DNA from: an uncultured Oscillospiraceae bacterium
GTDB lineage: Bacteria; Bacillota; Clostridia; Oscillospirales; Ruminococcaceae
Assembly (NCBI GenBank): GCA_934481445.1
Contig: CAKSPC010000007.1
Coordinates: forward strand, 1-61,397
Reading direction: 5' to 3'
Length of the DNA: 61,397 nt
Below the pieces are notes generated by a model. It searched no databases and was not told the DNA's origin. It saw only the letters and a program-made list of their open reading frames with translations. Position numbers and translations under genes: made by a program. This document shows positions 1 to 8,154 of the stretch, piece by piece; position 1 is the first letter of the stretch; each line of letters begins with the position of its first letter.

Positions 1-92
1 GTCATCTCGGCAAGGTTTGCGCCCTTACCGCCGAGGAGATTACGCATGGTCATGTCGCCTTCGCTGAACATGTAGACCCACTTGTTTGCCAT
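1..92 (-). CDS. ppdK: Pyruvate, phosphate dikinase (N-terminal 30 residues only)
   Basis: Only the first 30 codons are inside the window; the gene runs off the left edge. The peptide begins MANKWVYMFSEGD and continues into LLGGKGANLAEM, the N-terminal signature of pyruvate phosphate dikinase, where the GGKGANL stretch belongs to the nucleotide-binding lobe. The enzyme interconverts pyruvate, ATP and phosphate with phosphoenolpyruvate, AMP and pyrophosphate in the cytoplasm, and in anaerobic Clostridia it often acts in glycolysis. The ATG is preceded by AGGAGGT at 8 bases. The family is normally near 875 residues, so nothing can be said about the rest. Confidence 0.9.
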   Translation of the reverse strand, partial: MANKWVYMFSEGDMTMRNLLGGKGANLAEM

Positions 93-129
93 TGGTATAT
101 ACCTCCTGAATTTTATGATCGCCGCCTTT

Positions 130-218
130 GCCCGTGCACGGGCGTGGGGGCGTTTTTGATGGTTTGCTGACAGAACTGTCTTTTGGCATAAGGGTACTCT
201 GTCACATCTTTTATTATA
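130..218 (-). promoter_or_regulatory. Probable ppdK leader: -10 box and palindrome
   Basis: A TATAAT box (minus strand, 213-218) lies about 120 bases upstream of ppdK, with no convincing -35 box. The intervening leader carries a perfect 14-base palindrome GCCCGTGCACGGGC at 130-143. Its role is unknown. Confidence 0.4.
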
Positions 219-540
219 GCAGATATTATCAAAAAATGCTAGATGTTTTTTAAATTTTTTTGTATATTTTTTTCTCCGCGCGGATCGGGGAGATTTCTGT
301 ACGGGGGAGTTTTGCTGGGGATATTTTTGCGGGAGGAATTCGTTGGGGGTGGTTGCGGCATGGGTCGGGCTTATTTGCCTTAGACGCAAAAACACTTTGT
401 TAAAAATGTTGCTGCTTTTTGATGCAACGCGCCGTGATGCGCCAATAAATACGCGGCAGTTAGGCACTGCACCCTAACGTCCGACCGAGTCCTTTCCCAA
501 ACAGTCCACCGGACTGTTTGGGAGGATAGGTTTTTTGAAA

Positions 541-615
541 CTTACAATGTCGCTAAGGGGGGAAAACTCTTGTTTTCCCCCCTTGAACCCCCTTTAGCGC
601 TTTTTAAGTCGGATA
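541..615 (+). repeat. Hairpin-rich dispersed repeat, family B copy 1
   Basis: A GGGGGGAAAAC stem (557-567) with a TCTT loop is followed by CCCCCTTTAGCGCTTTTTAAG. The same modules in the same order occur inverted at about 35738-35830 (reverse complement GGGGGAAAACTCTT, then ACCCCTTTAGCGCCTTTAAAG), so this is a dispersed non-coding repeat rather than a one-off hairpin. Confidence 0.6.
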
Positions 616-968
616 AACATTTCCGCTTTTGGCTTAACTGCATTAGATTATATAGGCGTGGAGTATTTCGCCACTGCGGTGGCGACAAGGGCGCTGCCCT
701 TGTCCCGCGAGGGGGTCGCCCCCTCGACCGCGTGTATTGTGCGCCGTAAAGACGAAATATTGACACATTAACTGCGTGTATGTATCACAAAGACGATATG
801 CTGCGCGTAAAAAGTGGGCGCAAACGCTAAGAACAACCCTACGGTACAGCAGCCACACCCGCATTTTTCATGGTTTCGCGAAGCGAAATCGCGGTCGTTC
901 CGACCGCGAAATGGAAAATGTGAGAGTTTGCGCCGGCAGCGGCGAAGCCGCGCATTCAAGGCGCAAAC

Positions 969-1721
969 TCACCATTTGCGGTCGAAGCTGGGGAGCTCCA
1001 GCGCGGGATTTGAAGTCGTAGGTTTCCGCTTTTTCTGCGCGGGGATGTACTCCGAGATATCGAACGCCTTTTTCTCGGGGATATTCTTGAACTGCTCGTA
1101 ATAATACTCAGCTGACTTTTCCATCTGCTTCGTACTTCCGAAGCGCCCGCGGATTTCCACGCTGCCAGCGATTTTATAACCGCGTTCGTCAAGCTCGGGG
1201 CTGTCGAACCGAAGATACCCGTTCTCGTCCACATGATACCCCAGCCGTTCGGTTTCGAGCAGATACTCCCGAACCTCACCCGTGAATTTTATCCTGTCGG
1301 GGAATTTCTTCCCGTCGCGGAATGCACCCTTGTACCCCTCAAAGGGAATATAATAAAGCCGCCGCTGTATCACCCTCCGCCCGAACCAGTGATACTCCCC
1401 CGAATAAAGGCTGAAAACCATCCCCCTAGGCAGGATATCAAAAAACGTATACCTGCTGTGCCGCCGAATGAGTTTCTCCGTAAAGTAAGCGCAGACGAAG
1501 CCGCATATCATCCCCGCCAGCACGCACCCGCCGACTATCGAAAGCAGAAGCGTTATCAGCCATGCGTCCGTGCCCGTGCGCAGGCACAGAACCGCATTCA
1601 CCACACAGAATACGCACACCGCCGCCAGCGGCAGTATCACCGCCGCCATTATGCTGCGCTGTCTGCGGCGATATTTGTCCGTGTCGGCGTGAAAATAGTA
1701 CCTCGTCCCGCTCACCTCCAT
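969..1721 (-). CDS. Hypothetical two-pass membrane protein
   Basis: I do not recognise this 250-residue protein. A short basic N-terminus is followed by two hydrophobic segments (about residues 24-47 and 52-80), then a soluble, charged C-terminal part of about 165 residues rich in Tyr and Arg, ending in a basic tail (KKRK). This fits an inner-membrane protein with a cytoplasmic domain. No catalytic motif is visible. The ATG has no Shine-Dalgarno upstream; the GGAGGTGAG present falls on codons 2-4, and no other start follows until Met25. A strong promoter sits so close that the transcript would be nearly leaderless. It lies directly behind the CDF transporter gene but seems to have its own promoter. 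Confidence 0.6.
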   Translation of the reverse strand: MEVSGTRYYFHADTDKYRRRQRSIMAAVILPLAAVCVFCVVNAVLCLRTGTDAWLITLLLSIVGGCVLAGMICGFVCAYFTEKLIRRHSRYTFFDILPRGMVFSLYSGEYHWFGRRVIQRRLYYIPFEGYKGAFRDGKKFPDRIKFTGEVREYLLETERLGYHVDENGYLRFDSPELDERGYKIAGSVEIRGRFGSTKQMEKSAEYYYEQFKNIPEKKAFDISEYIPAQKKRKPTTSNPALELPSFDRKW

Positions 1722-1733
1722 GCTTTTTTATTT

Positions 1734-1762
1734 ATTGTAGCATATCGGGTCTGGGAAGTCAA
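1734..1762 (-). promoter_or_regulatory. Sigma-A promoter of the gene at 969-1721
   Basis: TTGACT (1757-1762), a 17-base spacer and TACAAT (1734-1739) read on the minus strand. The -35 box overlaps the stop codon of the CDF gene. Transcription would start about 5-7 bases before the ATG at 1721. Confidence 0.75.
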
Positions 1763-2943
1763 TCGCTCTTTGTTTTTGGGATAGGCGCGTAGCTGCTGTC
1801 GAACGAAATAACGCAGGAGCAGTTCGGGTGTTTTACATCAAGGAAGCGGGATATCTCCGCCCTGAGTTCCTTTTCGGATATTCCCAGCCCGTGCGGCACA
1901 ACGCAGTCAAAGATGACCTTTGTGTCCTCGCCGCGGACAAGCCGCACATCATGCACGGACATCCGCTCGTCTATCCCGCGGACTATCTCGCCGAGGTCGC
2001 GGCGGATACACCCGACTTCGCTGTCGCCGGTCACGATGGGGTCGGGGTGGACTATCATGTTCATTCCGTCCGCGAGGAAATCCCGCTCTATCTTGTCGAT
2101 GACATCATGGCATTCTGTGAGCGGCATTTCGGAGTCCACCTCAACATGAACGCTCGCAAAGCGGCGCCCGGGGCCGTAGTCGTGTATCATAAGGTCGTGC
2201 GTGCCGAGTACCTTGTCATAGGAAAGTATTTTAGCGTGGATGCTTTCCACAAGGTCAGGGTCAGGGGCTTTTCCGAGGAGCAGGCTCATTGCGTCGCGGA
2301 CAAGCCCGATACCGCTTATTATAATGAACACCGCGACGATAACGCCCATAATTCCATCCAGCTCGAGGTCGGAGAAATAGGAAAGGACAGAAGCCGCCAG
2401 CACGGCGGTGGTTGATATCACGTCGTTGCGGCTGTCTGCCGCGGCGGCGCGGAGCGCCTCGGAGTCTATGCGCTTTCCTATTTTGGTGTTAAACCGCATC
2501 ATCCAGAGCTTCACGGGTATTGAAACCGCAAGGAGCACGGCGGGCAGTATGCCGAATTCAACGTGCTCGGGGGAGAACACCTTAACGATACTGCTGCGTA
2601 GCAATTCAGCGCCGATAAGCAGGATAAGTATTGCGACCATAAATCCCGCGAGGTATTCGTAGCGGGCGTGGCCGTAGGGGTGCTCTTCGTCGGCGGATTT
2701 TTCGGCAAGCTTGAACCCGAAAAGGCTGATTATTCCCGATGAAGCGTCGGAGAGGTTGTTCACTGCGTCGGCGGTGATGGAAACGCTCCCCGTGATGATC
2801 CCCGCGATGAATTTCGCGGAGCACAGCAGCACGTTGCACACGATGCTGACCCATCCCGTGAGTTTGCCGTAGGCGGAGCGCACAGCGGGATTGCTTGTGT
2901 CGGTGTGATTTTTTATGAACATTCTTGACAGTAAGTCGGTCAT
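1759..2943 (-). CDS. Cation diffusion facilitator family transporter
   Basis: The 394-residue protein is a CDF-family metal-ion/proton antiporter that exports divalent metals such as Zn, Fe, Mn or Co across the cytoplasmic membrane. Family marks are the stretch SVSITADAVNNLSD in the second membrane helix (metal-site Asp residues), HPYGHARYEY after it, six predicted helices, and a cytoplasmic C-terminal ferredoxin-like domain (GTHDLMIHDYGPGRRFASVHVEVD). The start is placed at 2943, because GGAG lies 10 bases upstream there; an earlier in-frame ATG at 2997 has no ribosome site. Metal specificity cannot be told from sequence. It is followed at 1721 by an unrelated membrane protein with its own promoter. 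Confidence 0.88.
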   Translation of the reverse strand: MTDLLSRMFIKNHTDTSNPAVRSAYGKLTGWVSIVCNVLLCSAKFIAGIITGSVSITADAVNNLSDASSGIISLFGFKLAEKSADEEHPYGHARYEYLAGFMVAILILLIGAELLRSSIVKVFSPEHVEFGILPAVLLAVSIPVKLWMMRFNTKIGKRIDSEALRAAAADSRNDVISTTAVLAASVLSYFSDLELDGIMGVIVAVFIIISGIGLVRDAMSLLLGKAPDPDLVESIHAKILSYDKVLGTHDLMIHDYGPGRRFASVHVEVDSEMPLTECHDVIDKIERDFLADGMNMIVHPDPIVTGDSEVGCIRRDLGEIVRGIDERMSVHDVRLVRGEDTKVIFDCVVPHGLGISEKELRAEISRFLDVKHPNCSCVISFDSSYAPIPKTKSD

Positions 2944-3010
2944 GATGATTTCTCCGATCAATATTTTTGGGAAATATACTGCGGAGCCCTTCCGCAAATT
3001 TATCCGGATA

Positions 3011-3046
3011 TGCAGAAAAGCCGCCCCGACCGAAGTCGGAACGGCT
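3011..3046 (-). terminator. Terminator of the anti-sigma-like gene
   Basis: A GC-rich hairpin (arms AGCCGTTCCGAC / GTCGGGGCGGCT, TTCG loop) is followed by TTTTCTGC on the minus strand, 14 bases after the stop codon at 3061. Confidence 0.85.
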
Positions 3047-3060
3047 CATAGTGTTTGCCG

Positions 3061-5334
3061 TCAGAGAACCGTATTGAGCTTCCAGCTTCCGTTCTCCTTT
3101 ACGAACTCGACATTGCGGGTGGTGTACGCTGTTCTGCCGCAGAATGTTCCCGCCCTTATATAGAGCACGCCCTGCGCGTTTGTGTCGTTCCTGCCGCTTA
3201 TCGCAAGCACGGTGTCAGGTACGTTGATGCCCGTAAGACCGCCGCTGCCGTAGTTCAGCGCGCCGTATTCGGATATGCCGCACTGATACAGCAGAGCAGC
3301 CTCTGCGCTGTCGGAGTAGTAGGCGGAAATGGACTTTATCAGCACGCCCGGTGTGGTTATTCCCGCGGAAGAAGCCGTGCCATGTGCGAGTATGTTGTTA
3401 ACGCCTATCGCACCGTCGAGCGCCGCGCGGATATCATCGGGTGCGCTGTCTGTAACGTCGCTGAACGTTACCTGTCCGCTCATCACCTCCGGGGTGTATG
3501 TTGCGGGGGTTATCTTAACGCAGCCGTAGGAAACCGTAGCGGTGTAAAGCGCACTGAGGCTCTTGCGGTATTCTATCTTGGATGTTACGGAAATGCCTGC
3601 CGCGGGGGTGAGTTTTCCGCCGCTGATGGTGTAAAGGCTTCCGTCGGAATTGAAGCTGTGCCTGCTCGCACCGAAGGAAATGCCCGAGGGTATGCTGCCA
3701 AGGCTTACGAAGCTTTCGGTCGCGGGGTCAAACAGCTCGGAAGAACCTGTAACGGCGCTGTCCGAGGGGGAAACCAGCGCGTGTGTGAACGCAAGGTTAC
3801 TGTTGAACTTGGGGTTGTTCTCATATGTCGCGATGACATCCTTTGCGGATCCGTCGGTGCTTATTCTGAATATCTGCGTAAGCGAACCATCCGTCGCCGC
3901 GAGGTAGAGATTATCGCCGTTGGAAGCCATCAGAGAGGTCTTTGCGGAGCTTTCAAATATACAGCCGATGTACTCAAGGCTGTTGTTTTCAAGCTTCATG
4001 GAGTATACATAGTATGTTCCGCTGTCCTTTACATTAAGGTACAGGGTATTTGTGACATCGTTGAAGCCCACGCCCGCGAGCGAACCATCCATAACGATCT
4101 CGTCCGCATTGAGGTCAACTATGAATTCACCCACAGCGTCCACAAGGAACAGCTTGTTGCGTTTGCCGTCGGCAACGCCGCTTACTATCATCTTTGACCC
4201 GTTCTCTGCAACGTAGCAGTTCTTAGCCTCGCCGCATTCCTCCTGCGCGATAAGTATCGCGTCGTCGATTCCGTTGAAGCGGTAGAGGGATATCGCGTTC
4301 GCATCCTTGACGTAGAAGATATCATCCGTAAGGAAGAATGCGCTTTCTGCGTCGATGAATGTGTTGAAGTTTAGCGACTCGGAAATTTCGGGGAGAGTTA
4401 CTCCATCGGGAAGCTTCTCAATGTTTTCGGTATTATCCGAGGGGACAACGGGTGTAACGGGTGTAACGGGTGTAACGGGTGTAACGGGTACGTCCGGAAC
4501 ATCTGCTGCACCGGAATTGTTATCCGGGTTGTCGGGTATTGCCGGCTCGGAGGTGCTGTTGTCCGGGACGGTGGGTTCGTCGATGATCTCTTCGCTTTCT
4601 GGGTCGTCGCTTTCGTCCGTTGCGACCTCGGTGCCGTCCATACCGTCGGAGGAATCTTCCACGTCGGTGGAGGGGACAACTGATATGTTGTCGTCGGGCG
4701 CGGTGGTTTCGGGGGGAGTTACGGTGGTTTCGGTGCCGTTTACATTAACGGGGGAAACAACGGCGATATCGTCGCTGTCGGTTACTATCTCAACAAGGTA
4801 GATATCGGGGTCGCCGTTCAGCGAAGCCATGAGTGCGCCCTCGCATTTTACAACCGCGCCGGAGATCATTTTTCCGCTTTCAAACGCGGCGCCGACCTGC
4901 TCGCTGCCTACCGCTCTTGTGCCGTCCGCGAAGCAGAGCATTTTGATATTAACGGTGCCGCTGATATGGGATGTAAGGATGCTGCTTACGGTTTCGGGGG
5001 AAGAGGGCACGGTGAACGTGATGAGCATATCCCTGAGCTCGGAACTGCCCTCGTTCTGCTGAATTTCGCGCATGGCGTTTTCGACGCGCTGCGCGTCAGA
5101 ATAAGCCGCGAGGGTGTCGCCCTGAACAAGGCTTACGCCGGTATTCCTGCCAGCGATGGAGAATACCGCAGTGCCCGCCGCAACGGTAACAGCCGCGGCA
5201 GCCGCAGCCATGCCTATATACATCGGGGAGAGCTTGCGGCCTGTCTGCTTGCCTTTTTTTGCGTTGTTTCTGATCTCTTCCGCGTTGAACGAGTACTCGC
5301 TCATAAGCTGTTTGTAGAAATCATTCCTGTTCAC
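3061..5334 (-). CDS. Large one-pass anti-sigma-like sensor protein
   Basis: The 757-residue protein is encoded right behind the ECF sigma gene (39-base gap). About 37 cytoplasmic residues with a basic stretch (RNNAKKGKQTGRK) precede one membrane helix (about 38-60, very Ala-rich). Outside follow a mixed domain, a Thr/Asp/Glu/Pro-rich linker with a PVTPVTPVTPVTP tract (near residue 285-295), and a C-terminal half of repeated beta-strand units like a propeller (for example NTLYLNVKDSGTYYVYSM and DNLYLAATDG). The layout (sigma partner, short cytosolic tail, one helix, big outer domain) is that of a membrane anti-sigma factor that senses something outside the cell. No zinc anti-sigma HXXXCXXC motif is present. 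Start GTG with GGGAGG 10 bases upstream. The function is inferred from context. Confidence 0.65.
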   Translation of the reverse strand: MNRNDFYKQLMSEYSFNAEEIRNNAKKGKQTGRKLSPMYIGMAAAAAAVTVAAGTAVFSIAGRNTGVSLVQGDTLAAYSDAQRVENAMREIQQNEGSSELRDMLITFTVPSSPETVSSILTSHISGTVNIKMLCFADGTRAVGSEQVGAAFESGKMISGAVVKCEGALMASLNGDPDIYLVEIVTDSDDIAVVSPVNVNGTETTVTPPETTAPDDNISVVPSTDVEDSSDGMDGTEVATDESDDPESEEIIDEPTVPDNSTSEPAIPDNPDNNSGAADVPDVPVTPVTPVTPVTPVVPSDNTENIEKLPDGVTLPEISESLNFNTFIDAESAFFLTDDIFYVKDANAISLYRFNGIDDAILIAQEECGEAKNCYVAENGSKMIVSGVADGKRNKLFLVDAVGEFIVDLNADEIVMDGSLAGVGFNDVTNTLYLNVKDSGTYYVYSMKLENNSLEYIGCIFESSAKTSLMASNGDNLYLAATDGSLTQIFRISTDGSAKDVIATYENNPKFNSNLAFTHALVSPSDSAVTGSSELFDPATESFVSLGSIPSGISFGASRHSFNSDGSLYTISGGKLTPAAGISVTSKIEYRKSLSALYTATVSYGCVKITPATYTPEVMSGQVTFSDVTDSAPDDIRAALDGAIGVNNILAHGTASSAGITTPGVLIKSISAYYSDSAEAALLYQCGISEYGALNYGSGGLTGINVPDTVLAISGRNDTNAQGVLYIRAGTFCGRTAYTTRNVEFVKENGSWKLNTVL
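4447..4488 (-). repeat. 9-base tandem repeat coding for a Thr-Pro-Val linker
   Basis: The unit GGTGTAACG (plus strand) is repeated about 4.7 times without error, inside the anti-sigma-like gene. Each unit is three codons, so gain or loss lengthens or shortens the linker by three residues and keeps the frame. Confidence 0.9.
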
Positions 5335-5373
5335 AGAGCCTGCCTCCCTTCCTGAAAGATTTTTGTTAATAGA

Positions 5374-5919
5374 TCAGATGCCGAATTTTTTCTTCTGTCT
5401 TTCGATCGTGCGGTAGAGCTTGGTTTTTACGGTGGAAACGTTAAGACCGAGCTGGGAAGCGACTTCATCGAGCTTCATGTCGCACACGAAATGCAGGTAG
5501 AATATTTTTCCGACAGTTTCGTCGGACTTCATTATATCGTCGAAAATTTGTTTTGCGAGTATCTTATCGGAAAGAACGTCCTCAAGGCTTGCCTGGTCGC
5601 GGGAAAGCTCAGCCTCCAGCGCGGCGGATTCTTCCTCGGAGAAGTCGGACATATGCATAACATTGTCGCGTCGCTTTATGAAACCCGAGAGGAAGCTTCT
5701 GCATTCAAACTTTGCGATGTTTATGAGAAAGGCCTCGGCGCTTTCGATGTCGTTGTGACCCTTGGCGCAGATCCTTTTATAGAAGCGGGTGTAAACGTTC
5801 TGTATAATGTCCTCCGCGTCCTGAAATCGCGAAGCATGGCTCACGACGAAACGGGAAACGGCATCGAACGTTTCGGTATAAACGCTGTCAAAATAGCTGT
5901 CAGTGTCAAAATCTCCCAC
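5374..5919 (-). CDS. ECF-type RNA polymerase sigma factor
   Basis: The 181-residue protein has sigma region 2 at about residues 12-80 (AEDIIQNVYTRFYKRI, then the INIAKFECRSFL helix) and sigma region 4 at about 125-178 (VASQLGLNVSTVKTKLYRTI, a helix-turn-helix that contacts the -35 box). Regions 1 and 3 are absent, which defines the ECF group. Start is GTG with AGGTGAG at 7 bases. Its own upstream region holds a promoter of ECF form that recurs before the dockerin gene at 40192, so it is probably autoregulated. The next gene downstream is its likely membrane-bound anti-sigma factor. Confidence 0.9.
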   Translation of the reverse strand: MGDFDTDSYFDSVYTETFDAVSRFVVSHASRFQDAEDIIQNVYTRFYKRICAKGHNDIESAEAFLINIAKFECRSFLSGFIKRRDNVMHMSDFSEEESAALEAELSRDQASLEDVLSDKILAKQIFDDIMKSDETVGKIFYLHFVCDMKLDEVASQLGLNVSTVKTKLYRTIERQKKKFGI

Positions 5920-5954
5920 GCGGATCTCACCTCGCTTAACCCGCTTTCAGAACT

Positions 5955-5984
5955 GTAGTCAGCGGAAATTCTAAAAAAGTTTCA
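5955..5984 (-). promoter_or_regulatory. ECF-type promoter of the sigma/anti-sigma operon
   Basis: On the minus strand TGAAAC, 17 bases beginning with a T-tract, then TGACTAC. The same boxes and spacing occur twice upstream of the dockerin gene (39994-40023 and 40072-40101). The TGAAAC -35 with a following T-run is typical of ECF sigma promoters. Confidence 0.75.
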
Positions 5985-6110
5985 TTTTTTTTGTGATTTT
6001 TATACAGAGCGTTTTATTTTTTTGCTCTGTACAAGCGCACATCTTATTTATTATAGCGCATTCCCACGGATTTGTCAAATATGCGGGGAGGGAAATTGTG
6101 GGGCGCAATT

Positions 6111-6513
6111 TGGCGCCGTCAAGGAGCCGCGGTGTCGGCGTTCCATCTGAACGCCAGTGAAGAGGGGCGGCGGCACCGCCATGGTGCTTTTTAATTGCAA
6201 ATGGTTTTCGCTCTCCGCGATGGGTAATATAATTAATACGCTCCGCGTTGTTGGTACAAACTTTTTAATAAAAATGATGTCGCACAATTGCGAGGGGAGC
6301 AACTTTGGTGGAGGGGAAAACTACGTTTTCCACCTCCCCCATAGTTTCTCCCCTCGCGCTCCCCTTTTCCTAACCCCCACCTCTTTCCTCTAAGGGTTAC
6401 GCGCCTTATACTTTGAAAAGTTTATCTCGCTTCGCGACTTTATTGTAATTCTTGGCGTAGGCTCTGGTAGGTGGTCGCAACATTATATGTACACTCGATG
6501 GAACGGCACTCAT
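6111..6513 (+). repeat. Family A dispersed repeat, copy 1 (left part only)
   Basis: Starts with the tip GCGCCGTCAAGG, continues through TTTTTAATTGCAAAT, TTAATACGCTCCGCGTTG, a strong hairpin of GGTGGAGGGGAAAAC type and the block CCCCTCGCGCTCCCCTTTTC. It matches the left part of the copies at 11436 and 27382, and breaks off in their central region after GGCACTCAT. The right inverted half is missing. It fills most of the intergenic stretch 5985-6540, which holds no gene. Confidence 0.8.
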
Positions 6514-6539
6514 TTATAGTGCGATACGTAACTTTTAAA

Positions 6540-6570
6540 ATAAAAAAGCGGAAGCAAATGCCTCCGCTTT
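6540..6570 (-). terminator. Terminator of the aminotransferase gene
   Basis: Hairpin AAAGCGGAGGC / GCTTCCGCTTT followed by a T-run on the minus strand, 6 bases after the stop codon. Confidence 0.9.
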
Positions 6571-6575
6571 CGGTG

Positions 6576-7763
6576 TTATTTCAGGAAATCCTTTGCTACG
6601 TTGCAGAGAATTTCTACGCCCTTGTCTATCTGCTCGTCCGTGGGGGTGGAGTAATTTAATCTGAACGAATGCGAAACTGCGCTTTCGTCGGCGCAGAATG
6701 CGTTTCCGGGCACTACCGCGACCTTGTTTTGCACTGCCGCCCTGCAGAATGCGTTCATGTCTGCGCTGTCGGGGAGGGTCGCCCAGATGAACAGGCCGCC
6801 CTGCGGCTCGGTGAGCTTAACGCACCCGGGCAGACCTTTTTTCAGCCCGTCCAGCATACGGGAGCATTTTGCGCGGTAAATTCCGCGGAGGCGCTCAAGG
6901 TGCTTGTCGAAATCAACGGTTTCGAGGAAGCGGTAGGTGAGCATCTGCGCCCAGATGTTGGTATGTACCGTGCTGGTCTGCAGGCCTACCACCGCCTTTT
7001 TGACTATCTCCTCGCTGCCGAGAAGATACCCCACGCGCAGTCCGGGGGCGAGGGTTTTCGAGAAAGTACCCGCATACAGTACATGACTGTCGGTGTCGAG
7101 CTGCTTTATGGACGTTACATCCTCCCCCGCGAAGCGAAGCGCACCGTAGGGATTATCCTCAAGGATATACACGCCGTATTTCCTGGCGATATCCAGCATC
7201 ATGCGGCGGCGCTCAAGGGTAGTGGTTCTGCCGGTAGGGTTCTGGAAGTTGGGGATGGTGTAGATGAATTTTGCGGTGGGGTTGTCGATGAGCGCCTTTT
7301 CGAGCAGCTCGGGAACAATGCCGTCGTCGTCCATGGGAACGCCGACGAGCCTTACGCCGTAGCTTCTGAATGCGTTCAGCGAACCGACGAAGGAGGGATC
7401 CTCGCAGAGGATCACATCGCCCTCGTTGCAGAGTATCTTAGCTGTTGTTTCGATGGCCTGCTGCGCGCCGGAAGTGATAACGAGCATATCTCCGTCGCGG
7501 AACAGTCCGTCTTTGCGGAGGTCCTTTTCAAGGCGCCGGCGCAGCGGCGCGTAGCCCTCGGTAACGGAATACTGGAGGGCGTTTATCGGCTCCTCGGCGA
7601 ATATGTCGGCGGAGAGCTTTGCGATAACGTCCGTGGGGAACGCCTCGGGGGCGGGGTTGCCAGCCGCGAAGCTGATAACGGTCGGGTCGGAGGTGAATTT
7701 TAATATCTCGCGTATCGCCGACGGCTGGAGGGAAGCGACGCGGTCGGAAAACTGTTTATACAT
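6576..7763 (-). CDS. PLP-dependent aminotransferase, class I/II (LysN/2-aminoadipate type)
   Basis: The 395-residue cytoplasmic enzyme has the fold-type I aminotransferase pattern: SGAQQAIE (about 98-105, cofactor phosphate region), NFQNPTGRT (172-180), DNPYG (203-207), and SKTLAPGLRVGY with the cofactor lysine at about Lys236. The overall sequence is closest to the group of 2-aminoadipate/branched-chain or aromatic transaminases that lack the MocR DNA-binding domain. The exact amino acid substrate is not decidable here. AAGGAAG lies 7 bases before the ATG. It stands alone between its own promoter and terminator, with a perfect inverted repeat in the leader that could be an operator. Confidence 0.85.
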   Translation of the reverse strand: MYKQFSDRVASLQPSAIREILKFTSDPTVISFAAGNPAPEAFPTDVIAKLSADIFAEEPINALQYSVTEGYAPLRRRLEKDLRKDGLFRDGDMLVITSGAQQAIETTAKILCNEGDVILCEDPSFVGSLNAFRSYGVRLVGVPMDDDGIVPELLEKALIDNPTAKFIYTIPNFQNPTGRTTTLERRRMMLDIARKYGVYILEDNPYGALRFAGEDVTSIKQLDTDSHVLYAGTFSKTLAPGLRVGYLLGSEEIVKKAVVGLQTSTVHTNIWAQMLTYRFLETVDFDKHLERLRGIYRAKCSRMLDGLKKGLPGCVKLTEPQGGLFIWATLPDSADMNAFCRAAVQNKVAVVPGNAFCADESAVSHSFRLNYSTPTDEQIDKGVEILCNVAKDFLK

Positions 7764-7777
7764 AAAAAAACTTCCTT

Positions 7778-7800
7778 TTCGTAAAAATATAGTTTACGAA
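7778..7800 (-). promoter_or_regulatory. Inverted repeat in aminotransferase leader (possible operator)
   Basis: TTCGTAAA (7778-7785) and TTTACGAA (7793-7800) form a perfect 8-base inverted repeat with a 7-base centre, placed between the -10 box and the ribosome site. This is a classic place for a repressor to bind. Confidence 0.5.
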
Positions 7801-7803
7801 TGT

Positions 7804-7832
7804 ATTATATCACTTTTTCGACCCATTGTAAA
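7804..7832 (-). promoter_or_regulatory. Sigma-A promoter of the aminotransferase gene
   Basis: TTTACA (7827-7832), 17 bases, TATAAT (7804-7809) on the minus strand. Confidence 0.75.
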
Positions 7833-7842
7833 GAGCAATATA

Positions 7843-7876
7843 GCACAGAAAAATCCCCCTTCGTCTGAAGGGGGAT
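7843..7876 (-). terminator. Terminator of rpmB
   Basis: Hairpin GATCCCCCTTC / GAAGGGGGAT with an eight-base loop region and a following T-run on the minus strand, 36 bases after the rpmB stop. Confidence 0.9.
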
Positions 7877-7911
7877 CAAATTCTGAGATCCTAATTTATC
7901 CGAAATTAAAA

Positions 7912-8100
7912 TCAAACCGCTCTCTGTACAAGACCGGAGCGCAGGCAGCGTGTGCAGGCATTAACTCTGCAGGGAGTTCCGTTCACGATAGCCTTTACCT
8001 TCTTTACGTTCGGCTTATAGGTTCTGTTGCTGCGTCTGTGAGAGTGAGAAACCTTGATTCCGAAAGTTACGCTCTTGCCGCAGATTTCACATTTAGCCAT
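7912..8100 (-). CDS. rpmB: 50S ribosomal protein L28
   Basis: The 62-residue basic protein begins MAKCEICGKSVTFG and carries SHSHRRSNRTYKPNVKKV, the L28 signature. Two CxxC pairs (CEIC and, near the end, CTRC) mark the zinc-binding form of L28. L28 sits in the large ribosomal subunit. The start is set at 8100, because the conserved MAKC start follows AGAGAGGTAGG at suitable distance; a GTG three codons upstream is unlikely. Gene stands alone with its own promoter and terminator. Confidence 0.95.
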   Translation of the reverse strand: MAKCEICGKSVTFGIKVSHSHRRSNRTYKPNVKKVKAIVNGTPCRVNACTRCLRSGLVQRAV

Positions 8101-8154
8101 TCTGAGCACCTACCTCTCTATAATAGGATATTGATTTATTCAGTAACAAATAAT

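Larger units (their letters stand above)
93..968. other. Intergenic region with several perfect hairpins, no gene
   Basis: About 870 bases lie between ppdK and the next minus-strand gene with no credible coding frame. Perfect inverted repeats are seen at 496-522 (12-base arms, 3-base loop), 557-582 (11-base arms), and 924-933 with 961-970 (10-base arms, GAGTTTGCGC / GCGCAAACTC). The last lies over the 3' end of the gene ending at 969 and may help end its transcript. The 541-615 part belongs to a repeat family also found near 35.8 kb. Confidence 0.6.

Noticed and set aside
3055..4197. 380-codon plus-strand open frame opposite the anti-sigma-like gene
   Set aside because: Antisense shadow; the minus-strand gene has a terminator, ribosome site and membrane helix in the right order.
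4447..4488. Short tandem repeat considered as a CRISPR remnant
   Set aside because: The units are 9 bases with no spacers, in frame with the protein code.
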